A stretch of DNA of 64,000 bases from positions 62,001 through 126,000 of the forward strand of contig JAIYCT010000007.1 of assembly GCA_027487865.1 (NCBI GenBank). The letters run 5' to 3'. Of the stretch, positions 1 through 8,817 are shown piece after piece; position 1 is the stretch's first letter, and each line of letters opens with the position of its first letter. The notes below the pieces were generated by a model, which was given only the letters and a program-made list of their open reading frames with translations, did not search any database and had not been told where the DNA came from. The DNA is from Microbacteriaceae bacterium. Lineage in GTDB: Bacteria; Actinomycetota; Actinomycetes; Actinomycetales; Microbacteriaceae. Both the position numbers and the translations under genes were made by a program.

Positions 1-705
1 ACCACATCATGGATTGTGTTGATGGCTGTTGGATTCGTATCTTGGGCATTGATGGCCTGGGCATTGGTTGTCTACCGCCGACGCAAGGGCGAGACCGGGA
101 TGCCGGCGCAGCTTCGATACAACATGCCAATCGAGACCCTCTTCACCGTTGTGCCACTGATTTTGGTATTGGGCTTCTTCGCTTTTACCGCTCGTGACAT
201 GCAGGCCATTGAGGCCAAGAATGAGAACCCGGATATTTCCATTTCGGTCATTGCTAAGCAGTGGAGCTGGGACTTCAACTACGTAAACGAGCAGGTCTAC
301 TTCTCGGGCATCCAGGCTCAGTTCACCGGCGAAGAAGAGAACATCTCTGAGACGCTTCCAACCCTTTACCTCCCGGTCAACAAGACCGTAAAGATCGACC
401 TGAGTTCGCGAGACGTGATCCACTCCTTCTGGGTAATTGACTTCTTGTATAAGAAAGACATGTTCCCCGGTCTTACTAACCACATGTATTTCACTCCTAC
501 CAAGGAGGGCACCTACGCGGGCAAATGTGCGGAGCTTTGTGGCGAATACCACTCAATGATGTTGTTCCAAGTAAAGGTCGTCTCTGAACAAGAGTATGCC
601 GCTTACATTGCTGAACTAGCGGCCAAGGGTAACGTTGGTCAGCTCTCAAATGATTACGACAGAAACCAAAACCTACCTGGCAATAACCCAGAGATAAGGG
701 GATAG
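1..705 (+). CDS. ctaC: Cytochrome c oxidase subunit II (partial, 5' end outside window)
   Basis: This subunit of the aa3-type oxidase accepts electrons from cytochrome c through the binuclear CuA centre on the outer face of the membrane. The frame is open back to base 1, so the ATG at 16 is internal and the signal peptide and first membrane helix lie upstream. Visible are a membrane helix near the start, a periplasmic cupredoxin domain with [12 protein letters not shown], and the CuA ligand motif [12 protein letters not shown] (C-x3-C-x3-H-x2-M) near the C-terminus. ctaD follows after 5 bases and ctaF after that, so they form one operon. Start is missing; identity is secure from the CuA site. 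Confidence 0.96.
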   Translation, partial: TTSWIVLMAVGFVSWALMAWALVVYRRRKGETGMPAQLRYNMPIETLFTVVPLILVLGFFAFTARDMQAIEAKNENPDISISVIAKQWSWDFNYVNEQVYFSGIQAQFTGEEENISETLPTLYLPVNKTVKIDLSSRDVIHSFWVIDFLYKKDMFPGLTNHMYFTPTKEGTYAGKCAELCGEYHSMMLFQVKVVSEQEYAAYIAELAAKGNVGQLSNDYDRNQNLPGNNPEIRG

Positions 706-710
706 GGCAA

Positions 711-2402
711 ATGGCAACCACACTCACTCCAACGCTGACGAATCCAGTTTCGTTCACTCCTAAGCGTTCCAAGGGTCAGATCTTGGTCGACTGGCTAACC
801 ACCACCGACCACAAGAAAATCGGTTACCTGTACCTGATCACCTCTTTCCTTTACTTCATGATCGGTGGCGTCATGGCGCTGATCATTCGCGCCCAGCTCA
901 CCTTGCCTGGCCTTGACATCGTCGCTTCCAAAGAGCAGTACAACCAGCTATTCACCATGCACGGCACCATCATGCTTTTGATGTTCGCAACCCCACTTTT
1001 TGCCGGTTTTGCAAACGTTTTGATGCCGGTCCAGATTGGTGCACCAGATGTTGCCTTCCCTCGACTAAACGCAATCGCTTACTGGTTCTATAACTTCGGT
1101 AGCTTGATAGCCGTTTCCGGCTTCTTCACCCCGCAGGGTGCTGCGTCGTTTGGTTGGTTTGCCTACGCGCCACTTTCAAACACCACTTTCTCGCCGGGAA
1201 TTGGTGGAGATCTGTGGGTATTCGGTCTAGCGCTCTCTGGATTCGGAACAATTCTGGGTGGTGTGAACTTCATCACCACAATCATCACCATGCGAGCTCC
1301 TGGTATGACCATGTGGCGCATGCCGATCTTTACCTGGAACACCTTGGTGACTTCGATTCTGGTAATCATGTGTTTCCCACCGCTAGCGGCGGCGCTATTC
1401 GCTCTCGGTGCCGACCGTAAGTTCGGTGCACACATCTTCGATCCTGAGAACGGTGGAGCCATGCTGTGGCAGCACCTGTTCTGGTTCTTCGGTCACCCAG
1501 AGGTTTACATCTTGGCCTTGCCGTTCTTTGGAATTGTTTCTGAGATTTTCCCGGTCTTCAGCCGCAAACCAATCTTTGGTTACAGGACCTTGGTTTACGC
1601 AACGATCTCGATTGCGGCTCTTTCGATGACGGTGTGGGCTCACCACATGTACGTCACCGGTCAGGTACTACTGCCATTCTTCGCATTCACGACGATGCTG
1701 ATTGCGGTCCCCACCGGTGTGAAAATCTTTAACTGGATTGGAACGATGTGGAAGGGATCAATTACCTTCGAGACGCCAATGCTTTTCAGCTTGGGCTTCC
1801 TAGTGAGCTTCGTGTTCGGTGGACTAACCGGTGTGATCTTGGCATCTCCTGTTTTGGACTTCCACCTATCCGACAGCTACTTCGTGGTGGCACACTTCCA
1901 CTACGTGGTCTTTGGAACAGTGGTCTTTGCGATGTTCGCGGGCTTCTACTTCTGGTGGCCAAAGTTCACCGGCAAGATGTTGAACGAGCGCCTAGGAAAG
2001 ATTCACTTCTGGTTGCTCTTTATCGGCTTCCACGTCACGTTCTTGATCCAGCACTGGTTGGGTGTAATTGGCATGCCTCGTCGTTACGCTACCTACCTGC
2101 CAGAAGATGGCTTCACCGAGATGAACATGATTTCAACCCTCGGTGCTGCGATCCTCGCGCTGTCGATGATCCCATTCCTCTGGAATGTTTGGATTACCGC
2201 TCGCAAGGGCGTTAAGACAGAGCTGAAGGACCCTTGGGGTTACGGAAGATCTTTGGAGTGGGCAACTGATTCACCATTCCCACGTCACAACTTCCACTCG
2301 ATCCCTAGGATTCGTTCTGAGTCTCCAGCGTTCGATTTGAACCACCCTGAGTATGCCTCTGCTGAGGCCAAGGAATCATATGCCAAGGAGGGCCGCATCT
2401 AA
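711..2402 (+). CDS. ctaD: Cytochrome c oxidase subunit I (aa3 type)
   Basis: Catalytic subunit carrying heme a and the heme a3-CuB site where oxygen is reduced to water. The 563-residue protein is full length with about 12 membrane helices. Signature sites are seen: MHGTIM for a heme a ligand, [12 protein letters not shown] with the CuB histidine and the tyrosine cross-linked to it, AHHMYVTG, and AHFHYVVFG with the heme a3 and heme a histidines. The ATG at 711 lies 5 bases after ctaC with a G-rich stretch (aagggg) in front. Its stop codon overlaps the start of ctaF by one base. With ctaC, ctaE and ctaF it forms the oxidase half of the actinobacterial bc1-aa3 supercomplex. Confidence 0.98.
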   Translation: MATTLTPTLTNPVSFTPKRSKGQILVDWLTTTDHKKIGYLYLITSFLYFMIGGVMALIIRAQLTLPGLDIVASKEQYNQLFTMHGTIMLLMFATPLFAGFANVLMPVQIGAPDVAFPRLNAIAYWFYNFGSLIAVSGFFTPQGAASFGWFAYAPLSNTTFSPGIGGDLWVFGLALSGFGTILGGVNFITTIITMRAPGMTMWRMPIFTWNTLVTSILVIMCFPPLAAALFALGADRKFGAHIFDPENGGAMLWQHLFWFFGHPEVYILALPFFGIVSEIFPVFSRKPIFGYRTLVYATISIAALSMTVWAHHMYVTGQVLLPFFAFTTMLIAVPTGVKIFNWIGTMWKGSITFETPMLFSLGFLVSFVFGGLTGVILASPVLDFHLSDSYFVVAHFHYVVFGTVVFAMFAGFYFWWPKFTGKMLNERLGKIHFWLLFIGFHVTFLIQHWLGVIGMPRRYATYLPEDGFTEMNMISTLGAAILALSMIPFLWNVWITARKGVKTELKDPWGYGRSLEWATDSPFPRHNFHSIPRIRSESPAFDLNHPEYASAEAKESYAKEGRI

Positions 2403-2815
2403 TGCGTTCCAATGTTGTCATTCTGCTAGTGATGGGCGCGTACTTTACGATCGCCGACATCGCCTACGGCATCTGGAGCCACCTGGCATTTGGCCAGGTG
2501 GAGCCAATTGGCACCGCTGCTATTGCTCTTTTGGTAATTCTCTCCGTGTTCATCGCCTACTACCTATGGTCCGGCATGAGACGCTCGGGAACCTTGCCCG
2601 AGGACAACCTATTGGGCAACATTGAAGACGAGACCGGCGAGGTTGGTTTCTACTCACCGTGGAGCTGGTGGCCACTAATGCTAGGCGTTTCATGCGCTAT
2701 GGCATTTGCATCTTTGGCCGTTGGTTGGTGGCTATTCTTCATCGCCTTCCCATTCGCAATCGTTGCGCTGGTTGGCTTTGTTTACGAATACAGTCGCGGC
2801 GCACACGCTCACTAA
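2402..2815 (+). CDS. ctaF: Cytochrome c oxidase subunit IV (actinobacterial CtaF)
   Basis: Small accessory membrane subunit of the actinobacterial aa3 oxidase. The 137 residues contain about four hydrophobic helices: an N-terminal pair, then a pair around YSPWSWWPLMLG and GWWLFFIAFPFAIVALVGF. The conserved SPWSWWP segment is typical of this family. The gene overlaps the ctaD stop by one base and ends the ctaCDF operon, with ssrA following after a gap of about 140 bases. The subunit has no known catalytic residues, so the call rests on the motif, membrane topology and position. Confidence 0.92.
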   Translation: MRSNVVILLVMGAYFTIADIAYGIWSHLAFGQVEPIGTAAIALLVILSVFIAYYLWSGMRRSGTLPEDNLLGNIEDETGEVGFYSPWSWWPLMLGVSCAMAFASLAVGWWLFFIAFPFAIVALVGFVYEYSRGAHAH

Positions 2816-2891
2816 GTCATTCATAACCTCTGGTCCGGTTCTAGTCGTCATCGACTCCCCAAAAGTACTGCACCCGTTCTAACTCAGCGCA

Positions 2892-2914
2892 TTGTCAGCG
2901 GGTGCTGTTAGTAT
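2892..2914 (+). promoter_or_regulatory. PafBC/RecA-NDp-type promoter motif upstream of ssrA
   Basis: TTGTCAGCG, then 8 bases, then TAGTAT. The published DNA-damage promoter consensus of mycobacteria is tTGTCRGtg-N8-TAnnnT, and this matches it with one difference at a weakly conserved position. The 11-base gap between TTGTCA and TAGTAT is too short for an ordinary -35/-10 pair but normal for PafBC-dependent promoters. pafB and pafC are in this window. Start of transcription would be near 2921, about 38 bases before the mature tmRNA end. Function is inferred. Confidence 0.55.
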
Positions 2915-2920
2915 TGTGGC

Positions 2921-2935
2921 CTTGGAAGGTCCAAG
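2921..2935. repeat. Perfect inverted repeat in the pre-tmRNA leader
   Basis: CTTGGA, 3-base loop AGG, TCCAAG. It begins where transcription from the TAGTAT -10 element would start (about 7 bases downstream), so the precursor tmRNA could carry a 5'-terminal hairpin. It could alternatively be an operator half-pair. No function can be shown. Confidence 0.45.
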
Positions 2936-2958
2936 ACGTTACTACAAAAACTAAACAT

Positions 2959-3327
2959 GGGGATGATCGGTTTCGACACTGCAGTGTTTGCGTGAATGAA
3001 GCGGGTCGAGGATGCACAGTTATCTCGTAAACGATCTGTGTAAAACAATAGGTGCCAATACAAAGCGCGCCGACTTCGCCCTAGCCGCATAAGCTAGCCC
3101 CGAAGTCCGTCTGACTAGGTTTGATTTCGTCCTAGACCCAGACGTCATTTAGAAATCTTGCTGGTTGAGCGCGTCACAGGATCAACCGGGACTTTTACTG
3201 TGACTGGGCCTGTCTGCGTAGTTGCTTCAGACAAATTCAGGGGCCGAGTAGAACGACTTATGAAGCTACACCCGTAGAAGAGTCACAATCTTTGCAATGG
3301 ACGGGGGTTCAATTCCCCCCATCTCCA
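2959..3327 (+). ncRNA. ssrA: Transfer-messenger RNA (tmRNA)
   Basis: tmRNA rescues stalled ribosomes and tags the unfinished peptide for proteolysis. The 5' end GGGGATG pairs with 3' CATCTCC to make the tRNA-like acceptor stem, and GGGGG-TTCAATT-CCCCC forms the T arm. The conserved start ggggatgatcggtttcgac is present. The 3' CCA is not encoded after the discriminator A. It lies between ctaF and qcrB and has its own terminator. smpB, its protein partner, is not in this window. Ends are accurate to a few bases. Confidence 0.96.
3054..3092 (+). other. tmRNA proteolysis-tag reading frame
   Basis: The resume codon GCC opens a 12-codon frame reading ANTKRADFALAA followed by TAA. With the alanine brought by the tRNA part the tag is AANTKRADFALAA. 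The ALAA ending is the protease recognition signal; the ANTKR start resembles Streptomyces and other actinobacterial tags. Confidence 0.92.
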
Positions 3328-3333
3328 CGTTAG

Positions 3334-3363
3334 AAAGCCCCGGGCTAATACCTCGGGGCTTTT
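3334..3363 (+). terminator. Rho-independent terminator of ssrA
   Basis: AAAGCCCCG pairs with CGGGGCTTT across an 11-base loop, followed by T residues. It begins 6 bases after the mature 3' end of tmRNA. Confidence 0.85.
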
Positions 3364-3400
3364 GCCCTTAAGGCTTTCTTGCTTACTAACTTGAACAATG

Positions 3401-3433
3401 AAAAACCCCCGATCAATTGACCGGGGGGTTTTT
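3401..3433. terminator. Bidirectional terminator between ssrA and qcrB
   Basis: AAAAACCCCC pairs with GGGGGTTTTT across a loop of about 13 bases. Read on the minus strand it is an equally good terminator, so it ends the ctaE-qcrCAB operon 10 bases past the qcrB stop and backs up the ssrA terminator from the other side. Confidence 0.85.
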
Positions 3434-3443
3434 CAATCAGCAA

Positions 3444-5099
3444 TTACTTTTTGCCGACCAGTTCTCGTGGCTTACGCTTTGGCTTCTCCACGCTTGGGGC
3501 AGGGGAGTGGTCAGCGTGTGCAAGTTCGTACTCGGCCTTCGATACCGGAGCAATGCGGTCTTCGAAGTAGAAACTCGACAGTGCTGCACGGATCTTGCTA
3601 CCAAGGGTGATCTTGCCCTGAGCATTTGGACGAGCAAGAGTTGGCTGGTAGTCCTTGAAGTCAACCAGCTTCCATAGCTCGTACTTATCTACCTGCTCGT
3701 GAACCTCGATGTATTCACCGTGTGGCAAGCGCACTACGCGACCGGTCTCGCGACCGTGTAGCGCGATCTCGCGGTCCTTGCGCTGAAGCGCAATGCAAGC
3801 ACGCTTGGTCACCCAGAATGCGATTACCGGTCCGATGATGAGCAGAATCTGCATGCTGGTTAGCACCTGGTTCAGGTTCATCTGGAAGTTGGTAGCAATC
3901 AAGTCGGTAGATGCTCCAGCCCATAGCACCGCATAGAACACAACTCCGGCAGCGCCGATACCTGTTCTGGTTGGTGCGTTACGTGGGCGGTCTAGTACGT
4001 GGTGCTCGCGGTCGTCGCCGGTAACCCACTTCTCAATGAATGGGTAAGCGGCAACCACTGCAAGGAACGCAAGTGAGATAACCAACGGCAGTAGCACACC
4101 GAATGGAAGAACGACGCCCAACAGCTCGACATCCATTCTCGATGGGGCTAGGCGCAATGCACCATCCAACCAACCGATGTACCAGTCAGGCTGGGTACCG
4201 GCGGAAACTGGTGAAGGGTCGTAAGGCCCGTAGTTCCAGATTGGGTTGATGGTAAAGGTTGCGGCAATCGCCATCAGAACACCGAAGACTAGGAAGAAGA
4301 ATCCACCAGCCTTAGCAACGTATACCGGCATCAGTGGGAAGCCGACGACGTTCTCGTCGGTCTTTCCAGGTCCCGAGTAGTGAGTGTGCTTGTGGATGAT
4401 AACCATCATCAAGTGAACGGCCAGCAACACAATGATCAGCGCTGGGATGATCATGATGTGAAGGCTGTAGAGGCGCGCAACAATCTCATCGCCTGGGAAC
4501 TCGCCACCGAAGAGGCCAGAAGAGATGGATGGCCCAATGAACGGGATTGCCTTGAGCATTCCATCGATGATTCGAAGGCCGTTACCGGATAGCAGGTCAT
4601 CTGGCAGGGAGTAGCCGGTGAATCCACCACCCATAGCGGCAAGGAATAGGAAGAATCCAACTAGCCAGTTCAGCTCGCGAGGCTTGCGGAATGCTCCGGT
4701 GAAGAATACGCGAAGCATGTGAAGACCCGCAGCAGCAACGAACAACAGCGCTGCCCAGTGGTGAACTTGACGCATAAGCAGGCCACCGCGGATGTCAAAG
4801 CTGATGTCCAAGCTCGATGCGTACGCAATCGACATCTCAGCACCCTTGAGCGGTGCGTAGCTGCCCTCGTAGTGGACCGAAGCCATTGATGGCTGGTAGA
4901 AGAAGGTTAGGAAGGTGCCAGAAATCAGTAGCACCACGAATGAGTACATCGCCACCTCACCGAGCATGAAGCTCCAGTGATCTGGGAAGACCTTGCGGCC
5001 GAAGTTCTTTAGAACTCCTCCGAGGCTTAGGCGCTCATCGAGGTAGTTTGCGGCTCCACCAATGAAGGTGGTTGGCTTCTGTTCAGTATTAGTGCTCAT
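3444..5099 (-). CDS. qcrB: Cytochrome bc1 complex cytochrome b subunit
   Basis: Oxidises menaquinol in the membrane and holds the two b hemes. The 551-residue protein has the two heme-ligand histidine pairs in helices B and D (HHWAALLFVAAAGLHMLRVF and LHIMIIPALIIVLLAVH) and the quinol-site motif PDWY, the actinobacterial form of PEWY. It also has the long C-terminal cytoplasmic extension usual in this phylum. Its start overlaps the qcrA stop by one base. It is the last gene of ctaE-qcrC-qcrA-qcrB and ends at a bidirectional terminator. The encoded complex joins the aa3 oxidase as a supercomplex with no free cytochrome c needed. Confidence 0.98.
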   Translation of the reverse strand: MSTNTEQKPTTFIGGAANYLDERLSLGGVLKNFGRKVFPDHWSFMLGEVAMYSFVVLLISGTFLTFFYQPSMASVHYEGSYAPLKGAEMSIAYASSLDISFDIRGGLLMRQVHHWAALLFVAAAGLHMLRVFFTGAFRKPRELNWLVGFFLFLAAMGGGFTGYSLPDDLLSGNGLRIIDGMLKAIPFIGPSISSGLFGGEFPGDEIVARLYSLHIMIIPALIIVLLAVHLMMVIIHKHTHYSGPGKTDENVVGFPLMPVYVAKAGGFFFLVFGVLMAIAATFTINPIWNYGPYDPSPVSAGTQPDWYIGWLDGALRLAPSRMDVELLGVVLPFGVLLPLVISLAFLAVVAAYPFIEKWVTGDDREHHVLDRPRNAPTRTGIGAAGVVFYAVLWAGASTDLIATNFQMNLNQVLTSMQILLIIGPVIAFWVTKRACIALQRKDREIALHGRETGRVVRLPHGEYIEVHEQVDKYELWKLVDFKDYQPTLARPNAQGKITLGSKIRAALSSFYFEDRIAPVSKAEYELAHADHSPAPSVEKPKRKPRELVGKK

Positions 5100-6127
5100 T
5101 ATGACTGCCTTATGTCCCAGAATGAAGGCCCTACGGGCTCGGTGAAGTCGCCTTGTGCGACCAGGTATCCCTCAGCATCAACCTCAATGGCCAGCTGGGG
5201 GAGAGGCCTTGACGCCGGTCCGAAAATGACTCGGCAGTGATCTGCTAGGTCAAATGTGGACTGGTGGCAAGGGCAGAGCAGGTGGTGGGTTTGCTGCTCG
5301 TAAAGAGCAACTGGGCAACCCACGTGGGTGCAAATCTTTGAGTAGGCGACGATACCGTCGTAGCTCCAGGAAGCCTTGGCTGGATCTTCTTTTAGATCAG
5401 AAGGCTCAACGCGGACCAACAACACCGCTGCCTTAGCTTTCTGGTTCAGCTTCTCGCCGTGATCCTCGATGTCCTTTAGGTTCTCGGGGACGACGTGGAA
5501 GACCGAACCAATAGTTACTTCGGAAGCCTTGATAGCAGTGCCACCCTCTGCAGAGTCTCGAACCAGTCGGACACCCTTCTTCCAGATGGTGTGCTTCAGG
5601 GTGTCGCCAACCTGAGGCCCGAGGTCTCCAAAGATTACTAGCGCTGGAATCGGGAAGAACGCCAGCGCGCCGTAGAGCGAGCGTCTAATTAGCTTGCGGC
5701 GAGTGAAACCTGACTCTGCGTCTGCGGTCTTGATGATTTCGATTGCCTTGGCACGAGACTCGTCATTGCTGCGCGCCTGGTGGCGGGCCTCGGAAACCTC
5801 GTGGTCTGGCATCAGGGTTTTGGCCCAGTGCACCGCACCAAAACCGATACCCAAAAGGCTTAGGCCCATGCCGATACCCATCCAAAGGGTGTTGTTTCTG
5901 GTGTCGGCCAAATCGGCGATTGGGAACGCTACGAATCCCCAGATTGCGATGATCGCGCCAATAATTGAGATTCCAAACATCACAGCAATCTGCTGCTCGG
6001 CCCCCTTGGCTGCCTTCTCGCTCTTGTCCGTCAAGCGGACGCGGTGGGGCTCGATTCCTGGGTCAGCGATTGGCTTTTGGATGTTGGTGGCAAGACCCGC
6101 TGGGTAGACCTTCTCGACTTCACTCAT
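5099..6127 (-). CDS. qcrA: Cytochrome bc1 complex Rieske iron-sulfur subunit
   Basis: Carries the 2Fe-2S cluster that takes the first electron from menaquinol. Cluster motifs are CTHVGCPVAL and CPCHQSTFD, each giving one cysteine and one histidine plus the disulfide cysteines. Three hydrophobic helices precede the cluster domain, two after residue 45 and one near 160, the triple-helix form typical of actinobacteria rather than the single anchor of proteobacteria. A good ribosome site (GGGAGAATTCGA) precedes the ATG. The gene lies between qcrC (11 bases upstream) and qcrB (overlap of one base). Confidence 0.97.
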   Translation of the reverse strand: MSEVEKVYPAGLATNIQKPIADPGIEPHRVRLTDKSEKAAKGAEQQIAVMFGISIIGAIIAIWGFVAFPIADLADTRNNTLWMGIGMGLSLLGIGFGAVHWAKTLMPDHEVSEARHQARSNDESRAKAIEIIKTADAESGFTRRKLIRRSLYGALAFFPIPALVIFGDLGPQVGDTLKHTIWKKGVRLVRDSAEGGTAIKASEVTIGSVFHVVPENLKDIEDHGEKLNQKAKAAVLLVRVEPSDLKEDPAKASWSYDGIVAYSKICTHVGCPVALYEQQTHHLLCPCHQSTFDLADHCRVIFGPASRPLPQLAIEVDAEGYLVAQGDFTEPVGPSFWDIRQS

Positions 6128-6138
6128 TCGAATTCTCC

Positions 6139-6936
6139 CTAGTTAGCCTTGGCGCCAAGCCAAACGGTGATGGCAATGATGAAGCCCAAGCCAAAGATCC
6201 AAACAAACAGACCCTCGGCAACCGGACCGATTGACGCAAGTTCATAACCACCAACAGAGTCAGCTTCTTCCACATACTTCAAATAAGCGATGATGTCGCG
6301 TTTGTCTTCTGGGGTTAGGTTCGCATCGTTGAAAACTGGCATGTTCTGCGGACCGGTAACCATGGCCTCGTATATGTGCTTCTCGGTTACACCGCCAAGA
6401 GCAGGTGCAAACTTGCCCTGGGTGAGTGCACCACCAGCACCAACAGCGTTGTGACACATTGCACAGTTGATGCGGAACAGCTCGCTACCGTGAGTCATGT
6501 CGATGTCATCACCGGTTGTTTTAAGGTACTCGGCGTCCGGGATTGCAGGGCCAGGTGCCAAAGAGGCAACATAAGCGGCCATTGCAGAAATCTGCTCTTC
6601 GGTGAACTGAACTGGCTTTTTGTAAAGCTGAGGTCCCGATGCCTGTCCGGGCATGCGTCCGGTACCAACCTGGAAGTCAACTGATGCTGCTCCCACACCG
6701 ATCAAGCTTGGGCCACCAATAGCACCCTCACCATTTGATCCGTGGCAGCTTGCACAGTTTGCCAAAAAGAGCTTGCGGCCCTCGGCAACCTGGTCGGCAC
6801 TGGATACCTCAGCCTGCACGACGTTGGTTGCGGCTGCGTAGCCACCACCAGATAGCACGAGCCCTAGAAAGATTACGAAGCCAATCGCCCAAGGGCGACG
6901 GCGCATCGGCTTTTCCTGGTTCAACAGTTTCTCCAT
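6139..6936 (-). CDS. qcrC: Diheme cytochrome c subunit of bc1 complex
   Basis: Links the bc1 complex to CuA of the oxidase, replacing soluble cytochrome c. Two c-heme sites are seen, CASCHG and CAMCHN, with an N-terminal helix (signal or anchor) and a C-terminal membrane helix near GLFVWIFGLGFIIAITVWLG. The length of about 265 residues is normal. The ATG at 6936 directly follows the ctaE stop and has no clear ribosome site; the in-frame ATG at 6906 has AGGA seven bases upstream and may be the true start. Both keep the membrane anchor. Confidence 0.95.
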   Translation of the reverse strand: MEKLLNQEKPMRRRPWAIGFVIFLGLVLSGGGYAAATNVVQAEVSSADQVAEGRKLFLANCASCHGSNGEGAIGGPSLIGVGAASVDFQVGTGRMPGQASGPQLYKKPVQFTEEQISAMAAYVASLAPGPAIPDAEYLKTTGDDIDMTHGSELFRINCAMCHNAVGAGGALTQGKFAPALGGVTEKHIYEAMVTGPQNMPVFNDANLTPEDKRDIIAYLKYVEEADSVGGYELASIGPVAEGLFVWIFGLGFIIAITVWLGAKAN

Positions 6937-7563
6937 TTATTTCAAGATGTAGACGACTACGAATAGTCCGATCCACACCACATCGACGAAGTGCCAGTAG
7001 TAAGAGACCACGATGGCGCTAGTGGCTTCCTTGTGGCCGAAGTTCTTGGCTGCATAGGCGCGACCAATAACAAGCAAAAATGCGATCAGACCGCCGGTTA
7101 CGTGAAGTGCGTGGAAGCCGGTGGTGATGTAGAAAGCCGAACCGTAGGAGTTGGAACTCAGGGAAACGCCCTCTGAGATCAAAACTGCGTACTCCCAAAC
7201 CTGACCTGCAACGAAGATTGCTCCCATTACGTAGGTTAGGAAGAACCACTCAACCATTCCCCACTTCGAAGGGGACCAGCCGGTGCGTCTTGGCTGTAGT
7301 CGCTCTGCCGCGAATACACCGAACTGCGCGGTAAACGAACTTGCAACCAAGATCAAGGTGTTCACCAGTGCGAATGGCACGTTCAGAATCTGCGTGTCAT
7401 TGGCCCAAAGGTCCGGAGCGCCCGCGCGGAGGCTGAAGTACATTGCGAATAGGCCAGCGAAGAACATAACCTCGCTACCAAGCCAAACGATTGTGCCAAC
7501 GCTGGTGGCGTTTGGCCTGTTGATGGTCCCGCCGTACACGGCAGGCAAAGTGGTTGCTGACAT
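6937..7563 (-). CDS. ctaE: Cytochrome c oxidase subunit III
   Basis: Structural membrane subunit of the aa3 oxidase. The 208-residue protein has five membrane helices, as in other actinobacterial and short-form subunit III proteins, and contains the conserved stretch [13 protein letters not shown] and a C-terminal [14 protein letters not shown]. It is first in the ctaE-qcrC-qcrA-qcrB operon, the arrangement known from mycobacteria and corynebacteria. There is no ribosome site; a TAAACT -10 element lies exactly 6 bases before the ATG, so the mRNA is probably leaderless. Confidence 0.97.
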   Translation of the reverse strand: MSATTLPAVYGGTINRPNATSVGTIVWLGSEVMFFAGLFAMYFSLRAGAPDLWANDTQILNVPFALVNTLILVASSFTAQFGVFAAERLQPRRTGWSPSKWGMVEWFFLTYVMGAIFVAGQVWEYAVLISEGVSLSSNSYGSAFYITTGFHALHVTGGLIAFLLVIGRAYAAKNFGHKEATSAIVVSYYWHFVDVVWIGLFVVVYILK

Positions 7564-7569
7564 ATCTAA

Positions 7570-7575
7570 AGTTTA
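7570..7575 (-). promoter_or_regulatory. Predicted -10 element, leaderless ctaE
   Basis: TAAACT on the minus strand, 6 bases upstream of the ctaE ATG. Transcription would begin at or beside the start codon. This matches the same spacing found for several other first genes in this window. Confidence 0.6.
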
Positions 7576-7656
7576 CCCCACGAACTTCGTCCGAGGCCCG
7601 CTGTAACAAGGGAAATTCGAACTTTTTTTTGGACTGGTGACCGCAAATTGCCTCGG

Positions 7657-7662
7657 TAGACT
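7657..7662 (+). promoter_or_regulatory. Predicted -10 element, leaderless trpD
   Basis: TAGACT, then GCTGGC, then the trpD ATG. No ribosome site is present before the ATG. The same TAGACT-N6-ATG layout recurs before the alpha/beta hydrolase gene. Confidence 0.65.
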
Positions 7663-7668
7663 GCTGGC

Positions 7669-8727
7669 ATGACCGAACAAAGCTGGCCGATAACCCTAAG
7701 CGCTCTTTTAGCGGGGGAGGACCTCTCTAGAACTGCTGCAAGCTGGGCGCTGCGCGAAATCATGTCTGGAGAGGCATCTGAGGGTCAAATCGGTGCATTC
7801 ATGATGGCTTTGCGATCGAAGGGGGAGACCGTCTCGGAGCTTGCCGGTTTAGTCGACGTAATGCTTGACAACGCGGTGCTACTCAACACCGGCAATGACG
7901 CTGTTGACATCGTTGGAACCGGGGGAGACCTGGTCGGAACCGTGAACATCAGCTCAATGGCCTCGGTAGTAACCGCAGCAGCTGGAATTCCAGTGCTAAA
8001 ACACGGCTCAAGATCAGCGTCCGGAAAGACTGGATCATCCGAAATGCTGGAAGTTTTAGGGATTCGCCTGGATCTTGCACCTGCACAGGTGGCAGAAGTC
8101 TTCAAGGAAGCGGGCATAACTTTCTTCTTCGCACCTGTTTTCCATCCCGCTATGCGGTTCGTCGCACCAGTAAGAAAGCAGCTAGGAGTTCCCACTACAT
8201 TCAACTTCCTAGGACCACTGGCAAACCCGGCGCAGCCAATAGCAACTGCCTTGGGTGTTTCGAACCCTGTAATTGCGCCTCTGATGGCACAAGAGCTTGC
8301 TCAGCGCGGTCGCACTGCGCTGGTCTTTAGATCCCTAGACGGCTTGGATGAGATCTCAGTCACCGCTCCAACTCAGATTTGGCAGGTTTCGGGCGGTCAG
8401 GTGCAGGAATTCAGGGTTGAGAGGTTTGTAAATCCAGATATCAGGCTCGATCAGCTCCTTGGTGGCGATGCCAAGCACAACGCTGAGGTGGCAGCAGCAC
8501 TATTCGCCGGTGAACTAAGCGGCAACTTCAGGGCGATCAAGGAAGTTGTCCTACTCAACAGCGCAGCTGGTATCGCAGCCTACGAGTTAGCCAAAGACCC
8601 GAACCTGGCGAGTAAGTCAATTGAAGACCGACTTCAGAGCGGATTTGACTTGGCTAAGGGCGCCTTGGAATCCGGTGCAGCGCACGAGAAGCTCGTGCAG
8701 TGGTCCCACGCTACACAAATCAAGTAA
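7669..8727 (+). CDS. trpD: Anthranilate phosphoribosyltransferase
   Basis: Second step of tryptophan synthesis: transfers phosphoribosyl from PRPP to anthranilate. The 352-residue protein has the PRPP-binding GTGGDLVGTVNIS motif near residue 84 and the KHGSRSASGKTGSSEMLE anthranilate/PRPP loop near 110, both hallmarks of the family. No other trp genes are nearby; trpD divergent from ctaE is the standard actinobacterial arrangement. It starts at an ATG 6 bases after a TAGACT element, suggesting a leaderless transcript. The 90 bases after it hold no gene and no clear terminator. Confidence 0.97.
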   Translation: MTEQSWPITLSALLAGEDLSRTAASWALREIMSGEASEGQIGAFMMALRSKGETVSELAGLVDVMLDNAVLLNTGNDAVDIVGTGGDLVGTVNISSMASVVTAAAGIPVLKHGSRSASGKTGSSEMLEVLGIRLDLAPAQVAEVFKEAGITFFFAPVFHPAMRFVAPVRKQLGVPTTFNFLGPLANPAQPIATALGVSNPVIAPLMAQELAQRGRTALVFRSLDGLDEISVTAPTQIWQVSGGQVQEFRVERFVNPDIRLDQLLGGDAKHNAEVAAALFAGELSGNFRAIKEVVLLNSAAGIAAYELAKDPNLASKSIEDRLQSGFDLAKGALESGAAHEKLVQWSHATQIK

Positions 8728-8817
8728 TTCAAATCCTCAGCTGTGGGGAGCGGCATCGATAAACGCTAGTTGACATAATGTTAATTATCGGCTTTATGAA
8801 CCGAGACCTGGCGCGGG

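Noticed and set aside
1748-2215. 155-residue plus-strand ORF inside ctaD
   Set aside because: It is a shifted-frame shadow of ctaD; composition is unlike a protein and it lacks any recognisable motif.
8728-8817. AT-rich convergent gap with TTGACA and a short possible ORF starting near 8795
   Set aside because: No -10 at the right distance from TTGACA gives a convincing promoter, and the ORF runs antisense into the NUDIX gene with no ribosome site.
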